A stretch of 64,000 bases of DNA from Burkholderiales bacterium (lineage in GTDB: Bacteria; Pseudomonadota; Gammaproteobacteria; Burkholderiales; SG8-41): contig DATAJS010000031.1 of NCBI GenBank assembly GCA_036262035.1, positions 124,001 through 188,000 of the forward strand. The letters are read 5' to 3'. Made by a program: the position numbers and the translations under genes. Position 1 is the stretch's first letter; the number at the start of each line of letters is the position of its first letter. The notes beneath the pieces were generated by a model. The model was not told where the DNA came from. It ran no database searches and saw only the letters and a program-made list of their open reading frames with translations. This document shows, in pieces, positions 44,463 through 53,847 of this stretch.

Positions 44463-45056
44463 CTACGGTCGTACGGTCCCGAACATGCGCTCGACGTAGC
44501 GCGCGATGAGATCGATCTCGATGTTCACGCGCGACCCGGGCCGCAGAGCCGAGAAGTTGGTGTTGGCGAGGGTGTGCGGAATGAGATTCACCGAAAAGGT
44601 GCAATCGCTCACGCTGTTCACCGTGAGGCTCGCGCCGTCGACCGCGACCGAGCCTTTGCGCGCGATGTAGCGGGCGAGCTCCTGCGGCACCGTGATCTCG
44701 ATCAGCGTGTTGTCGCCGAGCGCTTGGACGCGCTCCACGGTGCCCACGCCGTCGACGTGGCCGCTGACGAGATGGCCGCCGAGTCGGTCGGCGAGGCGCA
44801 GCGCTTTTTCGAGGTTGACGCGGCGGCCGGCCGTGAAGCCCGCGACGCACGCGATCGTCTCCTGCGACACGTCCACCTCGAACGACGACGCGTCGAACGC
44901 GACGACGGTGAGACACACCCCGTCGACCGCGATGCTGTCGCCGAGCGCGACGTCGTCGAGCGGCAGCGTGCCGGCGTCTATCGCGAGCCGCAGTCCGCCC
45001 CCGGCCGGTTTTGCGTCCGCGATGCGGCCCACCGCCGCGACGATCCCCGTGAACAT
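44463..45056 (-). CDS. ribE: Riboflavin synthase, alpha subunit
   Basis: Dismutates two lumazines to riboflavin. 197 residues in two lumazine-binding barrels: MFTGIVAAVGRI, DSIAVDGVCLTVVAF with GHLVSGHVDGVGTVE in one, and VDGASLTVNSVSDCTFSVNLIPHTLANTNF in the other. ATG at 45056 overlaps the ribD stop. Also known as ribC in some genomes. Confidence 0.97.
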   Translation of the reverse strand: MFTGIVAAVGRIADAKPAGGGLRLAIDAGTLPLDDVALGDSIAVDGVCLTVVAFDASSFEVDVSQETIACVAGFTAGRRVNLEKALRLADRLGGHLVSGHVDGVGTVERVQALGDNTLIEITVPQELARYIARKGSVAVDGASLTVNSVSDCTFSVNLIPHTLANTNFSALRPGSRVNIEIDLIARYVERMFGTVRP

Positions 45057-46141
45057 CAGCCTTTCATCCTTGCCAGTACCCGCAGGTCGTCGCCGATCCG
45101 CGCGATATCGCCGAACTCGAGCGCGCGGCTGTCCGCCAGATCGCCGAGCTCCGGCAGGTCGAACATGCCGTGCGCCGTGTGCCCGACGAGCTTCGGCGCC
45201 AGGTATACGAGGAGCTCGTCGGCGAGCCCTTCACGCACGAGCGAGCCGTTCAGCTTCCAGCCCGCCTCGACATGCACCTCGTTCATGCCGCGTCGGCCGA
45301 GCTCGCGAAAGAGCGCCGCAAGATCCACCTTGCCGCGCGCATTCGGCAGCACGATGACTTCACAGCCGCGCTCGCGTAAGGCCGACGCTCGCGCTGCGTC
45401 GTCGATCGCCGCCGCGACGATCGTGCCCTGCCCGATCACCTTGGCCTCCTTCGATACTTCGAGACGGCTGTCGACGACGACGCGCACCGGCTGGCGCTGC
45501 GTGTCGACGCCGCGCACGGTGAGCTGCGGGTCGTCGTCCTTCACCGTGCCGATGCCGGTGAGGATGGCGCACGCCCGCGCGCGCCAGCGGTGGCCGTCGC
45601 GGCGCGCGTCGGAGCCGGTGATCCATTGGCTCATGCCGTTGTTGAGCGCGGTCCTGCCGTCGAGCGTCGCCGCGACCTTGATGCGTATCCACGGGCGTCC
45701 CTTGGTCATGCGCGTGACGAAACCGATGTTGAGGTCGGTCGCCTCGCGCTGCATGACACCGAGGTCGACGGTGATGCCGGCCGCGCGCAAAGATTGGAGA
45801 CCGCGGCCCGCGACTTCGGGGTTCGGGTCCTGCATCGCCGCGACGACCCGCGTGACCTGCGCTTCGACCAGCGCGTTCGCGCACGGCGGCGTGCGTCCGT
45901 GGTGCGAGCAGGGCTCGAGCGTGACGTACGCGGTCGCGCCCGCCGCGCGCCCGCCGGCCGCGCGCAGCGCATAGACCTCGGCGTGCGGCTCGCCCGCACG
46001 CTCGTGAAAGCCTTCGCCGACGATCTCGCCGTCGCGGACGATGACGCAGCCGACGCGAGGGTTGGGGGTGGTGGTGTACAGACCGCGTTCCGCGAGCTCG
46101 AGGGCCCGGGCCATGAATACACGGTCTCGGTCAGCTGACAT
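45056..46141 (-). CDS. ribD: Riboflavin deaminase/reductase
   Basis: Bifunctional enzyme of 361 residues. The zinc deaminase site is HAEVYAL and PCSHHGRTPPC (N-terminal). The reductase domain follows (KVAATLDGRTALNNGMSQWITG, VDSRLEVSKEAKVIG). ATG 46141; a TTG at 46150 is an alternative. It is separated from nrdR by a CACGGAGG repeat pair. Confidence 0.96.
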   Translation of the reverse strand: MSADRDRVFMARALELAERGLYTTTPNPRVGCVIVRDGEIVGEGFHERAGEPHAEVYALRAAGGRAAGATAYVTLEPCSHHGRTPPCANALVEAQVTRVVAAMQDPNPEVAGRGLQSLRAAGITVDLGVMQREATDLNIGFVTRMTKGRPWIRIKVAATLDGRTALNNGMSQWITGSDARRDGHRWRARACAILTGIGTVKDDDPQLTVRGVDTQRQPVRVVVDSRLEVSKEAKVIGQGTIVAAAIDDAARASALRERGCEVIVLPNARGKVDLAALFRELGRRGMNEVHVEAGWKLNGSLVREGLADELLVYLAPKLVGHTAHGMFDLPELGDLADSRALEFGDIARIGDDLRVLARMKG

Positions 46142-46148
46142 ACGAATC

Positions 46149-46312
46149 AAAAAGCTTTAACACGGAGGACACGGAGGAAAAGCGCACGGAGGGCACGGAG
46201 GGAAGCGAAACGGGAGGACGATCGCACAGACGCTGACGGTGACACTCTACGTGACTTGTTTTCCTCCGTGCCCTCCGTGTTCCTCCGTGTCCTCCGTGTT
46301 TGCGCTTTTGTC
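46149..46312. repeat. CACGGAGG inverted repeat pair
   Basis: Left arm 46149-46205 holds ACACGGAGG units with a 9-bp period. Right arm 46258-46312 holds the reverse complement (CCTCCGTG units). They lie between ribD and nrdR. The right arm is translated as the C-terminal tail of NrdR ([13 protein letters not shown]). Confidence 0.85.
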
Positions 46313-46792
46313 TTTCGCTTTTGACGTGATCTTGGGCGCGCTGGGCTGCTGGACTTCCTTGATCGCGTCCTGGAAGTCGTCGACGCCCTGGAAGCTCATG
46401 TAGACCGACGCGAAGCGGATGTAGGCGACCTGGTCGAGGCGCTTCAATTCGCGCATGACCATCTCGCCCAGCCGCCGCGAACCGATCTCGCGCTCGCCGA
46501 GGGCGAGCACGTCCTGGGTGATCGTGGCGAGCGCGTCGTCGACCATGTGGGTCGGCACCGGCCGCTTGTGCAAAGCGCGCATGAAACCGGTGCGCAGCTT
46601 TTCGAGATCGAACTCGCTGCGCGTGCCGTCCTGCTTGACCACCTGCGGCATGCGCAGCTCGACGGTCTCGTACGTGGTGAAACGCTTGTTACAGCTCGTG
46701 CACCGCCTGCGCCGCCGGATGCTCTCGCCGTCGTCGCTCACCCGGGAGTCGATGACCTGCGTATCCGTGGACTTGCAGAACGGGCATTTCAT
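46247..46792 (-). CDS. nrdR: Transcriptional repressor NrdR with repeat-coded tail
   Basis: Nucleotide-sensing repressor of ribonucleotide reductase genes. The N-terminal zinc ribbon has Cys3, Cys6, Cys31 and Cys34, followed by the ATP-cone ([26 protein letters not shown]...[15 protein letters not shown]). The family is usually about 150 residues; here 181, because the last residues ([13 protein letters not shown] and neighbours) are coded by the CACGGAGG repeat. ATG 46792, 4 bases after the glyA stop. Confidence 0.95.
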   Translation of the reverse strand: MKCPFCKSTDTQVIDSRVSDDGESIRRRRRCTSCNKRFTTYETVELRMPQVVKQDGTRSEFDLEKLRTGFMRALHKRPVPTHMVDDALATITQDVLALGEREIGSRRLGEMVMRELKRLDQVAYIRFASVYMSFQGVDDFQDAIKEVQQPSAPKITSKAKDKSANTEDTEEHGGHGGKQVT

Positions 46793-46795
46793 CGG

Positions 46796-48043
46796 TCACC
46801 CGTAGACCGGGAACTTCGCGCACAGCCGTTTCACTTCGCCCCCGACGCGGCTGATCACGCCTTCGTCGGTATGCGCTTCGAGCACGTCGCAGATCAGGTT
46901 CGCGAGCAGCTCGGCCTCGAGCTCTTTCATGCCGCGCGTGGTCATCGCCGGCGAGCCGATGCGGATGCCGCTGGTGATGAACGGCTTCTGCGGATCGTGC
47001 GGCACCGAGTTCTTGTTGACCGTGATGTTGGCCTTGCCGAGCGCGCCCTCGGCGTCGCGGCCCGTGAGGTTCTTGCTGCGCAGGTCGACGAGGAAGAGGT
47101 GGCAATCGGTGCGGCCCGACACGATGCGAAAGCCCCGCTCGTGCATCACCTTCGCCATCACGCGCGCGTTGTCGAGCACCTGTTCCTGGTAAGCCTTGAA
47201 CTCGCGCGACATCGCTTCCTTGAAGCACACCGCCTTGGCCGCGATGACGTGCATGAGCGGGCCGCCCTGCAGGCCGGGGAACACCGCCGAGTTGACGACT
47301 TTCTCGTGCGCCGCGTTGGCGAGGATCATGCCGCCGCGCGGGCCGCGCAGCGTCTTGTGCGTGGTCGTGGTGACGAAGTCCGCGACGCCGACCGGGCTCG
47401 GATACAGATCCGCGGCGACGAGGCCGGCGTAATGCGCCATGTCCGCCATGAGCAGCGCGCCGACGCGGTCGGCGATCTGCTTGAAGCGCTTCCAGTCGAT
47501 GACGAGCGAATACGCGGAAGCGCCGGCGACGATGAGCTTGGGCTTCTTCACGTGCGCGAGCTCTTCGACTTCGCCGTAGTCGATCTCCTCGGTCTCGGGA
47601 TCGAGGCCGTAGGTCACCGCGTCGAAGTAGCGGCCGCTGATGTTGATACCGGCGCCGTGGGACAGGTGCCCCCCGTGCGCCAGCGACATGCCGAGGATGG
47701 TGTCGCCGGGATGCAGCGTCGCGTAGAACACCGCCTGGTTGGCCTGTGCGCCCGAGTGCGGCTGGACGTTGGCGTAGCCCGCGCCGAAGAGCTGCTTGGC
47801 GCGATCGATCGCGAGCTGCTCGGCGATATCGACGAACTCGCAGCCGCCGTAATAGCGCTTGCCGGGATAGCCTTCGGCGTACTTGTTGGTGAGCACCGAG
47901 CCCTGGGCGTGCAGCACGCGCGGGCTGGCGTAGTTCTCCGATGCGATGAGCTCGATGTGCTCTTCCTGGCGGCGATACTCCTGCTCGATCGCCTGCCAGA
48001 TTTCGGGGTCCTGCGCGTCGAGGGTGTCTTTCAGCGAATACAT
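46796..48043 (-). CDS. glyA: Serine hydroxymethyltransferase
   Basis: PLP enzyme converting serine to glycine and feeding the folate pool; 415 residues, normal. It has [36 protein letters not shown], the PLP-Lys segment [16 protein letters not shown] and [12 protein letters not shown]-type sequences. The nrdR gene follows at 4 bases. The glyA-nrdR-ribD order is widely conserved. Confidence 0.98.
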   Translation of the reverse strand: MYSLKDTLDAQDPEIWQAIEQEYRRQEEHIELIASENYASPRVLHAQGSVLTNKYAEGYPGKRYYGGCEFVDIAEQLAIDRAKQLFGAGYANVQPHSGAQANQAVFYATLHPGDTILGMSLAHGGHLSHGAGINISGRYFDAVTYGLDPETEEIDYGEVEELAHVKKPKLIVAGASAYSLVIDWKRFKQIADRVGALLMADMAHYAGLVAADLYPSPVGVADFVTTTTHKTLRGPRGGMILANAAHEKVVNSAVFPGLQGGPLMHVIAAKAVCFKEAMSREFKAYQEQVLDNARVMAKVMHERGFRIVSGRTDCHLFLVDLRSKNLTGRDAEGALGKANITVNKNSVPHDPQKPFITSGIRIGSPAMTTRGMKELEAELLANLICDVLEAHTDEGVISRVGGEVKRLCAKFPVYG

Positions 48044-48103
48044 GGGCGGGCGAGCTCCTAAAGGATCATTCTAGCGTATGGCCGCTGCGCCCGCTGCGGT
48101 GCG

Positions 48104-49192
48104 TCATCTCGCCTTCTTCACCGAATAGACGAAGTTGTCGAAGGTATTCTCCGCCACCCGGAACCACAGGTACTGGCTGTCGCGGAAGCTGTTCCACGAG
48201 TCGTAGATCTTCTTGAACTCGGGGCTCTTGGCCGAGAAACCGGCATAGAGGTCCTGCGCGACCTTGTAGCAGGCTTCCATCACCGGCCGCGGAAACGCGC
48301 GGAGCTGCGCGCCGGCGCCGACGAGCTTCTTCAGCGCCTCGGTGTTGCGCGCGTCGTAGCGCGCCATCATGTTGACGTTCGCCTCGGCGCACGCGACTTC
48401 CAGCGCTTCCTGGTAATGCTTCGGGAGTGACGCCCACGACTTGGCGTTGACGTAGATCGAGAGCTGCGCGGAACCCTCCCACCAGCCCGGGTAGTAATAG
48501 TATTTGGCGACCTTGTGGAAGCCGAGCTTCTCGTCGTCGTACGGCCCGACCCACTCGGCCGCGTCGATCGTGCCTTTCTCGAGCGCGGGATAGATGTCCG
48601 CGCCGCCGATCTGCTGCGGCACCACGCCGAGCTTCTCGAGGATCTGCCCGGCGAGGCCGGCGATCCGCATCTTCAAGCCCTTGAGATCGTTGACGGTCTT
48701 GATCTCCTTGCGGTACCAGCCCGCCATCTGCGTGCCGGTGTTGCCGCACGGGAAGTTGACGATGTTGTAATGGCTGAACATCTCGCGCGTGAGCTGGAGA
48801 CCCCCGCCGTAGTACATCCACGCGTTCTGCTGGCGCGCGTTCATGCCGAACGGCAGGGCGGTGTCGAACGCGAGCGCGGGGTTCTTCCCGACGTAGTAGT
48901 AGCTGGCGGTCTGACCGCACTCGACGGTGCCGTTCTGCACCGCGTCGAGCACCTGCAGCGCCGGCACGATCTCCCCGGCCGCAAAGACGCGGATCTCGAA
49001 GCGGCCCTCGGTCAGCCGCGACACGCGCTGGGAGAGCTGCTCGGCAGTGCCGAACAGCGTGTCCAGGCTCTTCGGAAAGCTCGACGCCATGCGCCAGCGG
49101 ATCTGCGGGGACGATTGCGCGAGCGCGGGGGCGGCGACTGCGGTCGCGGCGGCGCCCACGCCGGCGCGTGTCAGGAATTCACGTCGTTTCAT
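48104..49192 (-). CDS. TRAP transporter solute-binding protein (DctP/TakP type), orphan
   Basis: Periplasmic receptor of 362 residues with a twin-arginine-like leader (KRREFLTRAGVGAAATAVAAPALA). The core IRWRMASSFPKSLDTLFGTAEQLSQRVSRLTEGRFEIRVFAAGEIVPALQVLDAVQNGTVECGQTASYYYVGKNPAL matches the 2-oxoacid-type TRAP receptors (TakP). The Arg in MRIAGLAG is the carboxylate ligand. No DctQ or DctM is in the window, so it is an orphan receptor or its partners lie outside. Confidence 0.92.
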   Translation of the reverse strand: MKRREFLTRAGVGAAATAVAAPALAQSSPQIRWRMASSFPKSLDTLFGTAEQLSQRVSRLTEGRFEIRVFAAGEIVPALQVLDAVQNGTVECGQTASYYYVGKNPALAFDTALPFGMNARQQNAWMYYGGGLQLTREMFSHYNIVNFPCGNTGTQMAGWYRKEIKTVNDLKGLKMRIAGLAGQILEKLGVVPQQIGGADIYPALEKGTIDAAEWVGPYDDEKLGFHKVAKYYYYPGWWEGSAQLSIYVNAKSWASLPKHYQEALEVACAEANVNMMARYDARNTEALKKLVGAGAQLRAFPRPVMEACYKVAQDLYAGFSAKSPEFKKIYDSWNSFRDSQYLWFRVAENTFDNFVYSVKKAR

Positions 49193-49313
49193 GCGTTCTC
49201 CTCCCGTATCGAGCGCTGTTCCGTGCGATTTCGCACGGTTATCGCCTCTCGACTCATGGCATCATTATGGGCCCGTTGCTTGCACCTATCGGCAACGCTT
49301 GCTATCGCGTTTT

Positions 49314-49538
49314 ATGACCGTGCTCGAAAAACTGAAAACGCGCCTGCTCCAGGCGCGCATAGCGTACCACCGCCGCAAGGCGGCCTCGTACAACGTACCC
49401 GTCGTGCGGGGCTACCGCCGCGAGCGCTACCACGCCTGGCTGCAGAACATGCGGCACCAGCACGTGATGAAGGCTCACGCCCTGGAGCGCGAGCTGGCCC
49501 GCCGCGGCGAGACGACGACCGCAGCCGTCGCCGCCTGA
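49314..49538 (+). CDS. Small basic protein of unknown function
   Basis: 74 residues from ATG 49314, rich in Arg, His and Lys (QARIAYHRRKAASYN; GYRRERYHAWLQNMRHQHVMKAHALERELARRG). No domain recognised. It lies convergent with pmbA and has a composition like its neighbours. It may bind nucleic acid, but that is weak. Confidence 0.5.
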   Translation: MTVLEKLKTRLLQARIAYHRRKAASYNVPVVRGYRRERYHAWLQNMRHQHVMKAHALERELARRGETTTAAVAA

Positions 49539-49548
49539 TACACGCCGG

Positions 49549-50889
49549 TCAGTCGCCGGCGATGGTCATCCTCTCGAGGAGGATCGACCCGCACTGGCGC
49601 GAGCCGCGGCGGCTCACGTCGGTGCCCGCCGCCACGATCGCCTGGAACATGTCCTTGAGGTTGCCGGCGATCGTGATCTCCTGTACCGGGTAGGCGATCT
49701 TGCCGTTCTCCACCCAGTAGCCCGCGGCGCCGCGCGAGTAGTCGCCGGTGACCGGGTTCACCCCTTGGCCCATGAGCTCGGTCACGAGCAGGCCCTTGTC
49801 CATCTTCTTCAGCAACGCCTCGAAATCCTCGCCGGTCGGCGCGAGCATGAGGTTGTGGTTGCCGCCGGCGTTGCCGGTCGTCTGCAACCCCAGCTTGCGC
49901 GCGCTGTAGCTGCCGAGGAAATAGCCCTGCACCACGCCGTCCCGGACGACCTCGCGCCGCTGCGTCGCCACCCCTTCCTCGTCGAAGGGGCTGCTCGCCA
50001 GCCCTTTCGGCACGTCGGGGATGTCGGTGATGTTCACGAGCCTGGAGAAGACCTGCTTGCCGACGCTGTCCAGCAGGAAGGACGACTTGCGATACAGGCT
50101 GCCGCCGCTGACGGCGGATACGAAGTGACCGACCAGGCTCGACGCGATCGGCGCTTCGAACAGCACCGGCGCCTGCATCGTCGCGATCTTGCGCGCGCCG
50201 ACGCGCTGGACCGCGCGCTCGCCGGCGCGGCGGCCGACCGAATCGGGCTTTGCCAGGTCCAGCGGATCGCGCGCGGTCTCGTACCAGTCGTCGCGCTGCA
50301 TCTCGTCGTTCTTGCCCGCGATCAGCGAGCACCACACGCTGTGACGCGAGTTGGGGTAGCCGCCCATGAAACCGTGCGAGTTCGCGTACACGAACTGCGA
50401 TTCCTGCGTCGAGACCGTCGCGCCTTCGGTGTTGCTGATGCGCTTGTCGACCGCGAAGCCCGCGTCCTCGGCGATCTTCGCGAGCTCGATCGCGCGCTCC
50501 ACCGGCAGGTCCCACGGGTGCCAGAGGTCGAGGTCGCGGATGTCCTTCGCCAGGCGGTCGGGGTCGGCGAGCCCGGCGGCATCGTCCGGCGCGGTGAACT
50601 TCGCGATCGAGAGCGCAGCCTCGACGGTGTCCTTCACCGCCTGCCCGGAAAAGTCCGAGCTGCTGGCGTGCCCCCGCTTCTGCCCGACGTACACCGTGAC
50701 GCCGATGCCTTTGTCACGGTTGTACTCGATCGTCTCGACTTCGCCCCGCCGCACCGTCACCGTCTGGCCGAACCCTTCGCTCACTTCGGTTTCGGCTGAA
50801 GTCGCGCCGTTCTTTCTCGCGTGATCGAGCACGCTTTGCGCGAGCTCGCGCAGGCGATCGGCGCTGTAGGAGAAGCGTGAAGATGGCAT
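49549..50889 (-). CDS. pmbA: Metalloprotease partner PmbA (TldE)
   Basis: 446 residues; partner of TldD (10988-12475) in the metalloprotease. ARKNGATSAETEVSEGFGQTVTVRRGEVETIEYNRDKGIGVTVYVGQKRGHASSSDFS, DIPDVPKGLASSPFDEEG and NAGGNHNLMLAPTG are family signatures. PmbA itself lacks the zinc motif, as expected. Divergent from darP. Confidence 0.96.
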   Translation of the reverse strand: MPSSRFSYSADRLRELAQSVLDHARKNGATSAETEVSEGFGQTVTVRRGEVETIEYNRDKGIGVTVYVGQKRGHASSSDFSGQAVKDTVEAALSIAKFTAPDDAAGLADPDRLAKDIRDLDLWHPWDLPVERAIELAKIAEDAGFAVDKRISNTEGATVSTQESQFVYANSHGFMGGYPNSRHSVWCSLIAGKNDEMQRDDWYETARDPLDLAKPDSVGRRAGERAVQRVGARKIATMQAPVLFEAPIASSLVGHFVSAVSGGSLYRKSSFLLDSVGKQVFSRLVNITDIPDVPKGLASSPFDEEGVATQRREVVRDGVVQGYFLGSYSARKLGLQTTGNAGGNHNLMLAPTGEDFEALLKKMDKGLLVTELMGQGVNPVTGDYSRGAAGYWVENGKIAYPVQEITIAGNLKDMFQAIVAAGTDVSRRGSRQCGSILLERMTIAGD

Positions 50890-50953
50890 GGGCGGGAGGG
50901 GTCGAAATTCGGAAGTGACGTATCATATCAGGACACCGCAGCGCCCTTTCCCG

Positions 50954-51454
50954 ATGACCGAAGAACTCACCAGCAAATCGCAGCGCAAGCGCGAGAGCCA
51001 CGCATTGCAGGACCTCGGCAGCGAGCTCGTCGAATTGAACGACGAGCAGTTGTCCGCAATCGACATGCCGGAAAACCTGCGCGACGCGGTGATGGAGGCG
51101 CGCCGGCTCGACGGCAAGCACGAAGCGCGGCGGCGGCAGATGCAGTACATCGGGAAACTGATGCGCCACATCGACCCGGCGCCGATCCGCGAGCGCATCG
51201 ACGCGTACAAAATGGTTTCGCGCGAAGCGACCGCGCGCCTGCACCAGCTCGAAAGATGGCGCGCGCGGCTGCTCGAGGAAGACACCGCGCTGACCGAGCT
51301 CATGTCGGCCTACCCGCACGCCGACGCGGCGCGCATCCGCACCCTGGTGCGCAACGCCGAGCGCGAGCGAGCCGCGGGCCAGCCGCCGAAGAGCTTCCGT
51401 GCGCTGTTCCAGCTACTCAACGAGACGATCAGGGACGACGATGAGCACGAATGA
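50954..51454 (+). CDS. darP: Ribosome-associated protein DarP (YjgA, DUF615)
   Basis: Helical protein of 166 residues that binds the 50S subunit late in assembly. SKSQRKRESHALQDLGSELVELNDEQLSAIDMPENLRDAVMEARRL and KSFRALFQLLNETI are DUF615 marks. It is divergent from pmbA. The stop overlaps the mog start by 14 bases. Confidence 0.95.
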   Translation: MTEELTSKSQRKRESHALQDLGSELVELNDEQLSAIDMPENLRDAVMEARRLDGKHEARRRQMQYIGKLMRHIDPAPIRERIDAYKMVSREATARLHQLERWRARLLEEDTALTELMSAYPHADAARIRTLVRNAERERAAGQPPKSFRALFQLLNETIRDDDEHE

Positions 51455-52043
51455 AGAACTGGTGATCGGCCTGGTGTCGATCAGCGACCGCGCGTCGCAG
51501 GGCGTATACAGGGACGAAGGCATACCGGCGCTCGAAGAATGGTTCGGGCGCGCGATCAGGGCGCCGAAGTGGCGCACGGTCACGCGGCTCATCCCCGACG
51601 AGCGAGCGCAGATCGAAGCGGCGTTGAAAGCGCTGGTCGACGACGAAGGCTGTCACCTCGTGCTCACGACCGGCGGCACCGGCCCCGCGCTGCGCGACGT
51701 GACGCCCGAAGCGACGCTCGCCGTCGGCGACAGGGAGATGCCGGGATTCGGCGAGCAGATGCGGCAGGTAAGCCTGAAGTTCGTGCCGACCGCGATCCTG
51801 TCGCGCCAGGTGGCGGTGATCCGCAAGCAGGCGCTCATCATCAACCTGCCGGGGCAACCCAAGGCGATCAAGGAAACGCTGGAAGGCCTGAAAGACGCCG
51901 AAGGCAAATCGCTCGTCTCCGGCATATTCGCCGCGGTGCCTTACTGCATCGACCTCATCGGCGGGCCGTATATCGAAACGAACGACGAGGTGGTGAAAGC
52001 ATTCAGACCGAAGTCGGCCATACGCTCCAAAACAACTTCTTGA
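51441..52043 (+). CDS. mog: Molybdopterin adenylyltransferase
   Basis: Activates molybdopterin with ATP for molybdenum insertion. 200 residues of MogA/MoaB fold. VIGLVSISDRASQGVYRDEGIPALEEWF, LTTGGTGPALRDVTPEATL and INLPGQPKAIKETLEG are the signatures; the TTGGTG loop binds nucleotide. The ATG at 51441 overlaps darP. The stop TGA (52041-52043) is the TTGAACCGC start of the next repeat. Confidence 0.96.
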   Translation: MSTNEELVIGLVSISDRASQGVYRDEGIPALEEWFGRAIRAPKWRTVTRLIPDERAQIEAALKALVDDEGCHLVLTTGGTGPALRDVTPEATLAVGDREMPGFGEQMRQVSLKFVPTAILSRQVAVIRKQALIINLPGQPKAIKETLEGLKDAEGKSLVSGIFAAVPYCIDLIGGPYIETNDEVVKAFRPKSAIRSKTTS

Positions 52044-52145
52044 ACCGCAAAGGACGCAAAGGTTAAATAACGTCGCGTTGTCATGAGTTCGCGATGCTTA
52101 GCCTTCCTTGGCGTCCTTTGCGTCCTTGGCGGTTAATTGCCTTTA
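52040..52145. repeat. AAGGACGCAA inverted repeat pair
   Basis: Left arm 52040-52064 (TTGAACCGCAAAGGACGCAA...) and right arm 52103-52145 (CTTGGCGTCCTTTGCGTCCTTGGCGG...) between mog and the esterase gene. The left arm provides the mog stop codon. Confidence 0.85.
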
Positions 52146-52152
52146 AAAGACC

Positions 52153-52833
52153 ATGAGCCAACCACTACTCGAATCAATAGAGATCGCCACCGGCGACAAT
52201 CCCGCGGCCGCCGTCATCTGGATGCACGGCCTCGGCGCGGACGGCAACGACTTCGTGCCGATCGTGCAGGAGCTGGACCTCGAAGGCCTGAAGCCGATCC
52301 GCTTCGTCTTTCCGCACGCACCGATGCAGCCGGTGTCGATCAACAACGGCTACGTGATGCGCGCGTGGTACGACATCAAGTGGGGCGATCTCGAAGGCAA
52401 GGCGAAACAGGCCGACGAGCGCGGCGTGCGCGCGTCGCAGGCGGGGATCGAAGCGCTGATCGACCGTGAGCTCGGCCGCGGCATTGGCGCCGGGAAGATC
52501 GTGCTCGCCGGATTCTCGCAGGGGGGCGCGATCGCGCTGCAGACAGGCCTGCGCTATTCGAAGAAGATCGCGGGCGTGATGGCGCTGTCGACCTACCTGC
52601 CGCTCGCCGAGAGCTTCGAGCAGGAACGCGCGCCGGCGAACGCCGCGACGTCGGTCTTCATGGCGCACGGCACGCACGACAACGTCGTGCCCCACGAGAT
52701 GGGCGCGCGCTCGCGCGACGTACTCGTGCAGCACGGATACCCGGTCGAATGGCACGAGTACCCGATGCAGCACTCGGTGTGCCTGGAAGAGATCGCCGAT
52801 ATCGGCGCGTGGCTGAGGAAAGTGCTGGCGTAA
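52153..52833 (+). CDS. estB: Carboxylesterase/phospholipase (EstB type)
   Basis: Alpha/beta hydrolase of 226 residues. The nucleophile is in GFSQGGAIALQTGL, the Asp in HGTHDNVVP and the His in MQHSVCLEE. PHAPMQPVSINNGYVMRAWYDIK is a family feature. It resembles EstB and the lysophospholipase/carboxylesterase group, acting on short acyl esters. ATG 52153; the repeat lies right before it. Confidence 0.93.
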   Translation: MSQPLLESIEIATGDNPAAAVIWMHGLGADGNDFVPIVQELDLEGLKPIRFVFPHAPMQPVSINNGYVMRAWYDIKWGDLEGKAKQADERGVRASQAGIEALIDRELGRGIGAGKIVLAGFSQGGAIALQTGLRYSKKIAGVMALSTYLPLAESFEQERAPANAATSVFMAHGTHDNVVPHEMGARSRDVLVQHGYPVEWHEYPMQHSVCLEEIADIGAWLRKVLA

Positions 52834-52843
52834 CCGTGCGTCA

Positions 52844-52914
52844 CGGGATCGCCACGGCGCCTTCGGCGCCTCGCGATGACGTCATTGCGAGGAGCGCAGC
52901 GACGAAGCAATCCC
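52844..52914. repeat. ATTGCGAGGAGCGCAGCGACGAAGCAATC-type element with companion hairpin
   Basis: The palindromic element GTCATTGCGAGGAGCGCAGC... (52880-52914) lies back to back with a related hairpin (GGGATCGCCACGGCGCC / GGCGCCTCGCGATGAC, 52844-52880). Copies occur at 57017-57097 and 58023-58118. Similar elements are common dispersed repeats in many bacterial genomes. It sits between the esterase and exported methyltransferase genes, convergent. Confidence 0.8.
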
Positions 52915-52929
52915 GTTACGAACGCCGGG

Positions 52930-53760
52930 TTACGACCCCGACTTCGTGGCGGTAAACGGCGTCGAATTGCTGCCGTTCTTCACCGTGCCCGTCATCGTGT
53001 TGCCGTTCACCGTCGCGGTGTACTGCGCGCCGCCCGCGGTGAAAGTGATGTGATCGGCGCGCAGCGAGCCCTTCACCGCTTCGGCTCCGAGGTTGCCGGT
53101 CACGTTCTGATACGACTGCTTGAGCGCGAGCTCGCCGCTCGGCAGCTTCCATTTGCCTTCGACTTTCGCCGGCACGATCCAGAGGTACGCGGTGCAATAG
53201 GACTGGCAGCCGTCCTTTTCGGTCGCGTTCTGAGTCTGGTCGGCCTGCCAGTCGCCCATCGTGAACGAGTTCGACACCACGCGCGTGCCGGGCTTCATGT
53301 CGAGGATCTTCGGGCGCAGTCTCACGTTGAGCTCGGGCAGCAGGAACAGCGTGATGACGGTCGCCTTCGAGAAATCGGTCTCGAAGATGTCGCCGTTGAT
53401 GAACTTGGCCTTGTCGCCGACGCCTTCCTTCTGCGCGTTGCGGCGCGAGAGCTCGACCATCTTCGGGTTGAATTCGACGCCGGTCGCGTTGGCGCCGCGC
53501 TTGGCGGCGGTGATGACGGTGCGGCCGTCGCCGGAGCCGAGGTCGAAATGAACGTCGCTCGCGGTGAGCTTCGCCATGTCGAGCATGCGGTTGACCAGCG
53601 CCTGCGACGTCGGCACCCACACGACGTCCTTGCCTTCCTGGCCGACGGTGGGCGTGAACTCTTCGGCTTTCTTCTTCTCGCCCGCGTGAGCGAGGCCGGT
53701 GGCGGCGAACAGCGAGACGAACGCGACTGCGGCTAGGCGGCGAACCGGAAGCGATGACAT
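52930..53760 (-). CDS. Exported SAM-dependent methyltransferase-like protein
   Basis: 276 residues. A clear signal peptide (MSSLPVRRLAAVAFVSLFAATGLAHA) precedes a class I methyltransferase core (VWVPTSQALVNRMLDMAKLTASDVHFDLGSGDGRTVITAAKRGANATGVEFNPKMVELSRRNAQKEGV, KFINGDIFETDFSKATVITLFLLPELNVRLRPKI). A C-terminal beta-rich region of about 100 residues is not typical. SAM is not expected in the periplasm, so the protein may bind something else, use another donor or stay membrane-attached. TATGAT (53799-53804, minus) is a possible -10. Confidence 0.75.
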   Translation of the reverse strand: MSSLPVRRLAAVAFVSLFAATGLAHAGEKKKAEEFTPTVGQEGKDVVWVPTSQALVNRMLDMAKLTASDVHFDLGSGDGRTVITAAKRGANATGVEFNPKMVELSRRNAQKEGVGDKAKFINGDIFETDFSKATVITLFLLPELNVRLRPKILDMKPGTRVVSNSFTMGDWQADQTQNATEKDGCQSYCTAYLWIVPAKVEGKWKLPSGELALKQSYQNVTGNLGAEAVKGSLRADHITFTAGGAQYTATVNGNTMTGTVKNGSNSTPFTATKSGS

Positions 53761-53847
53761 GTTATCCCCGAACGGTTGATGAGATGGTTGTTCGTCCCAT
53801 CATAACCGAAGCCGCGCCGGCTTTTGTCTCGCTTCTATCGCAGCGCC

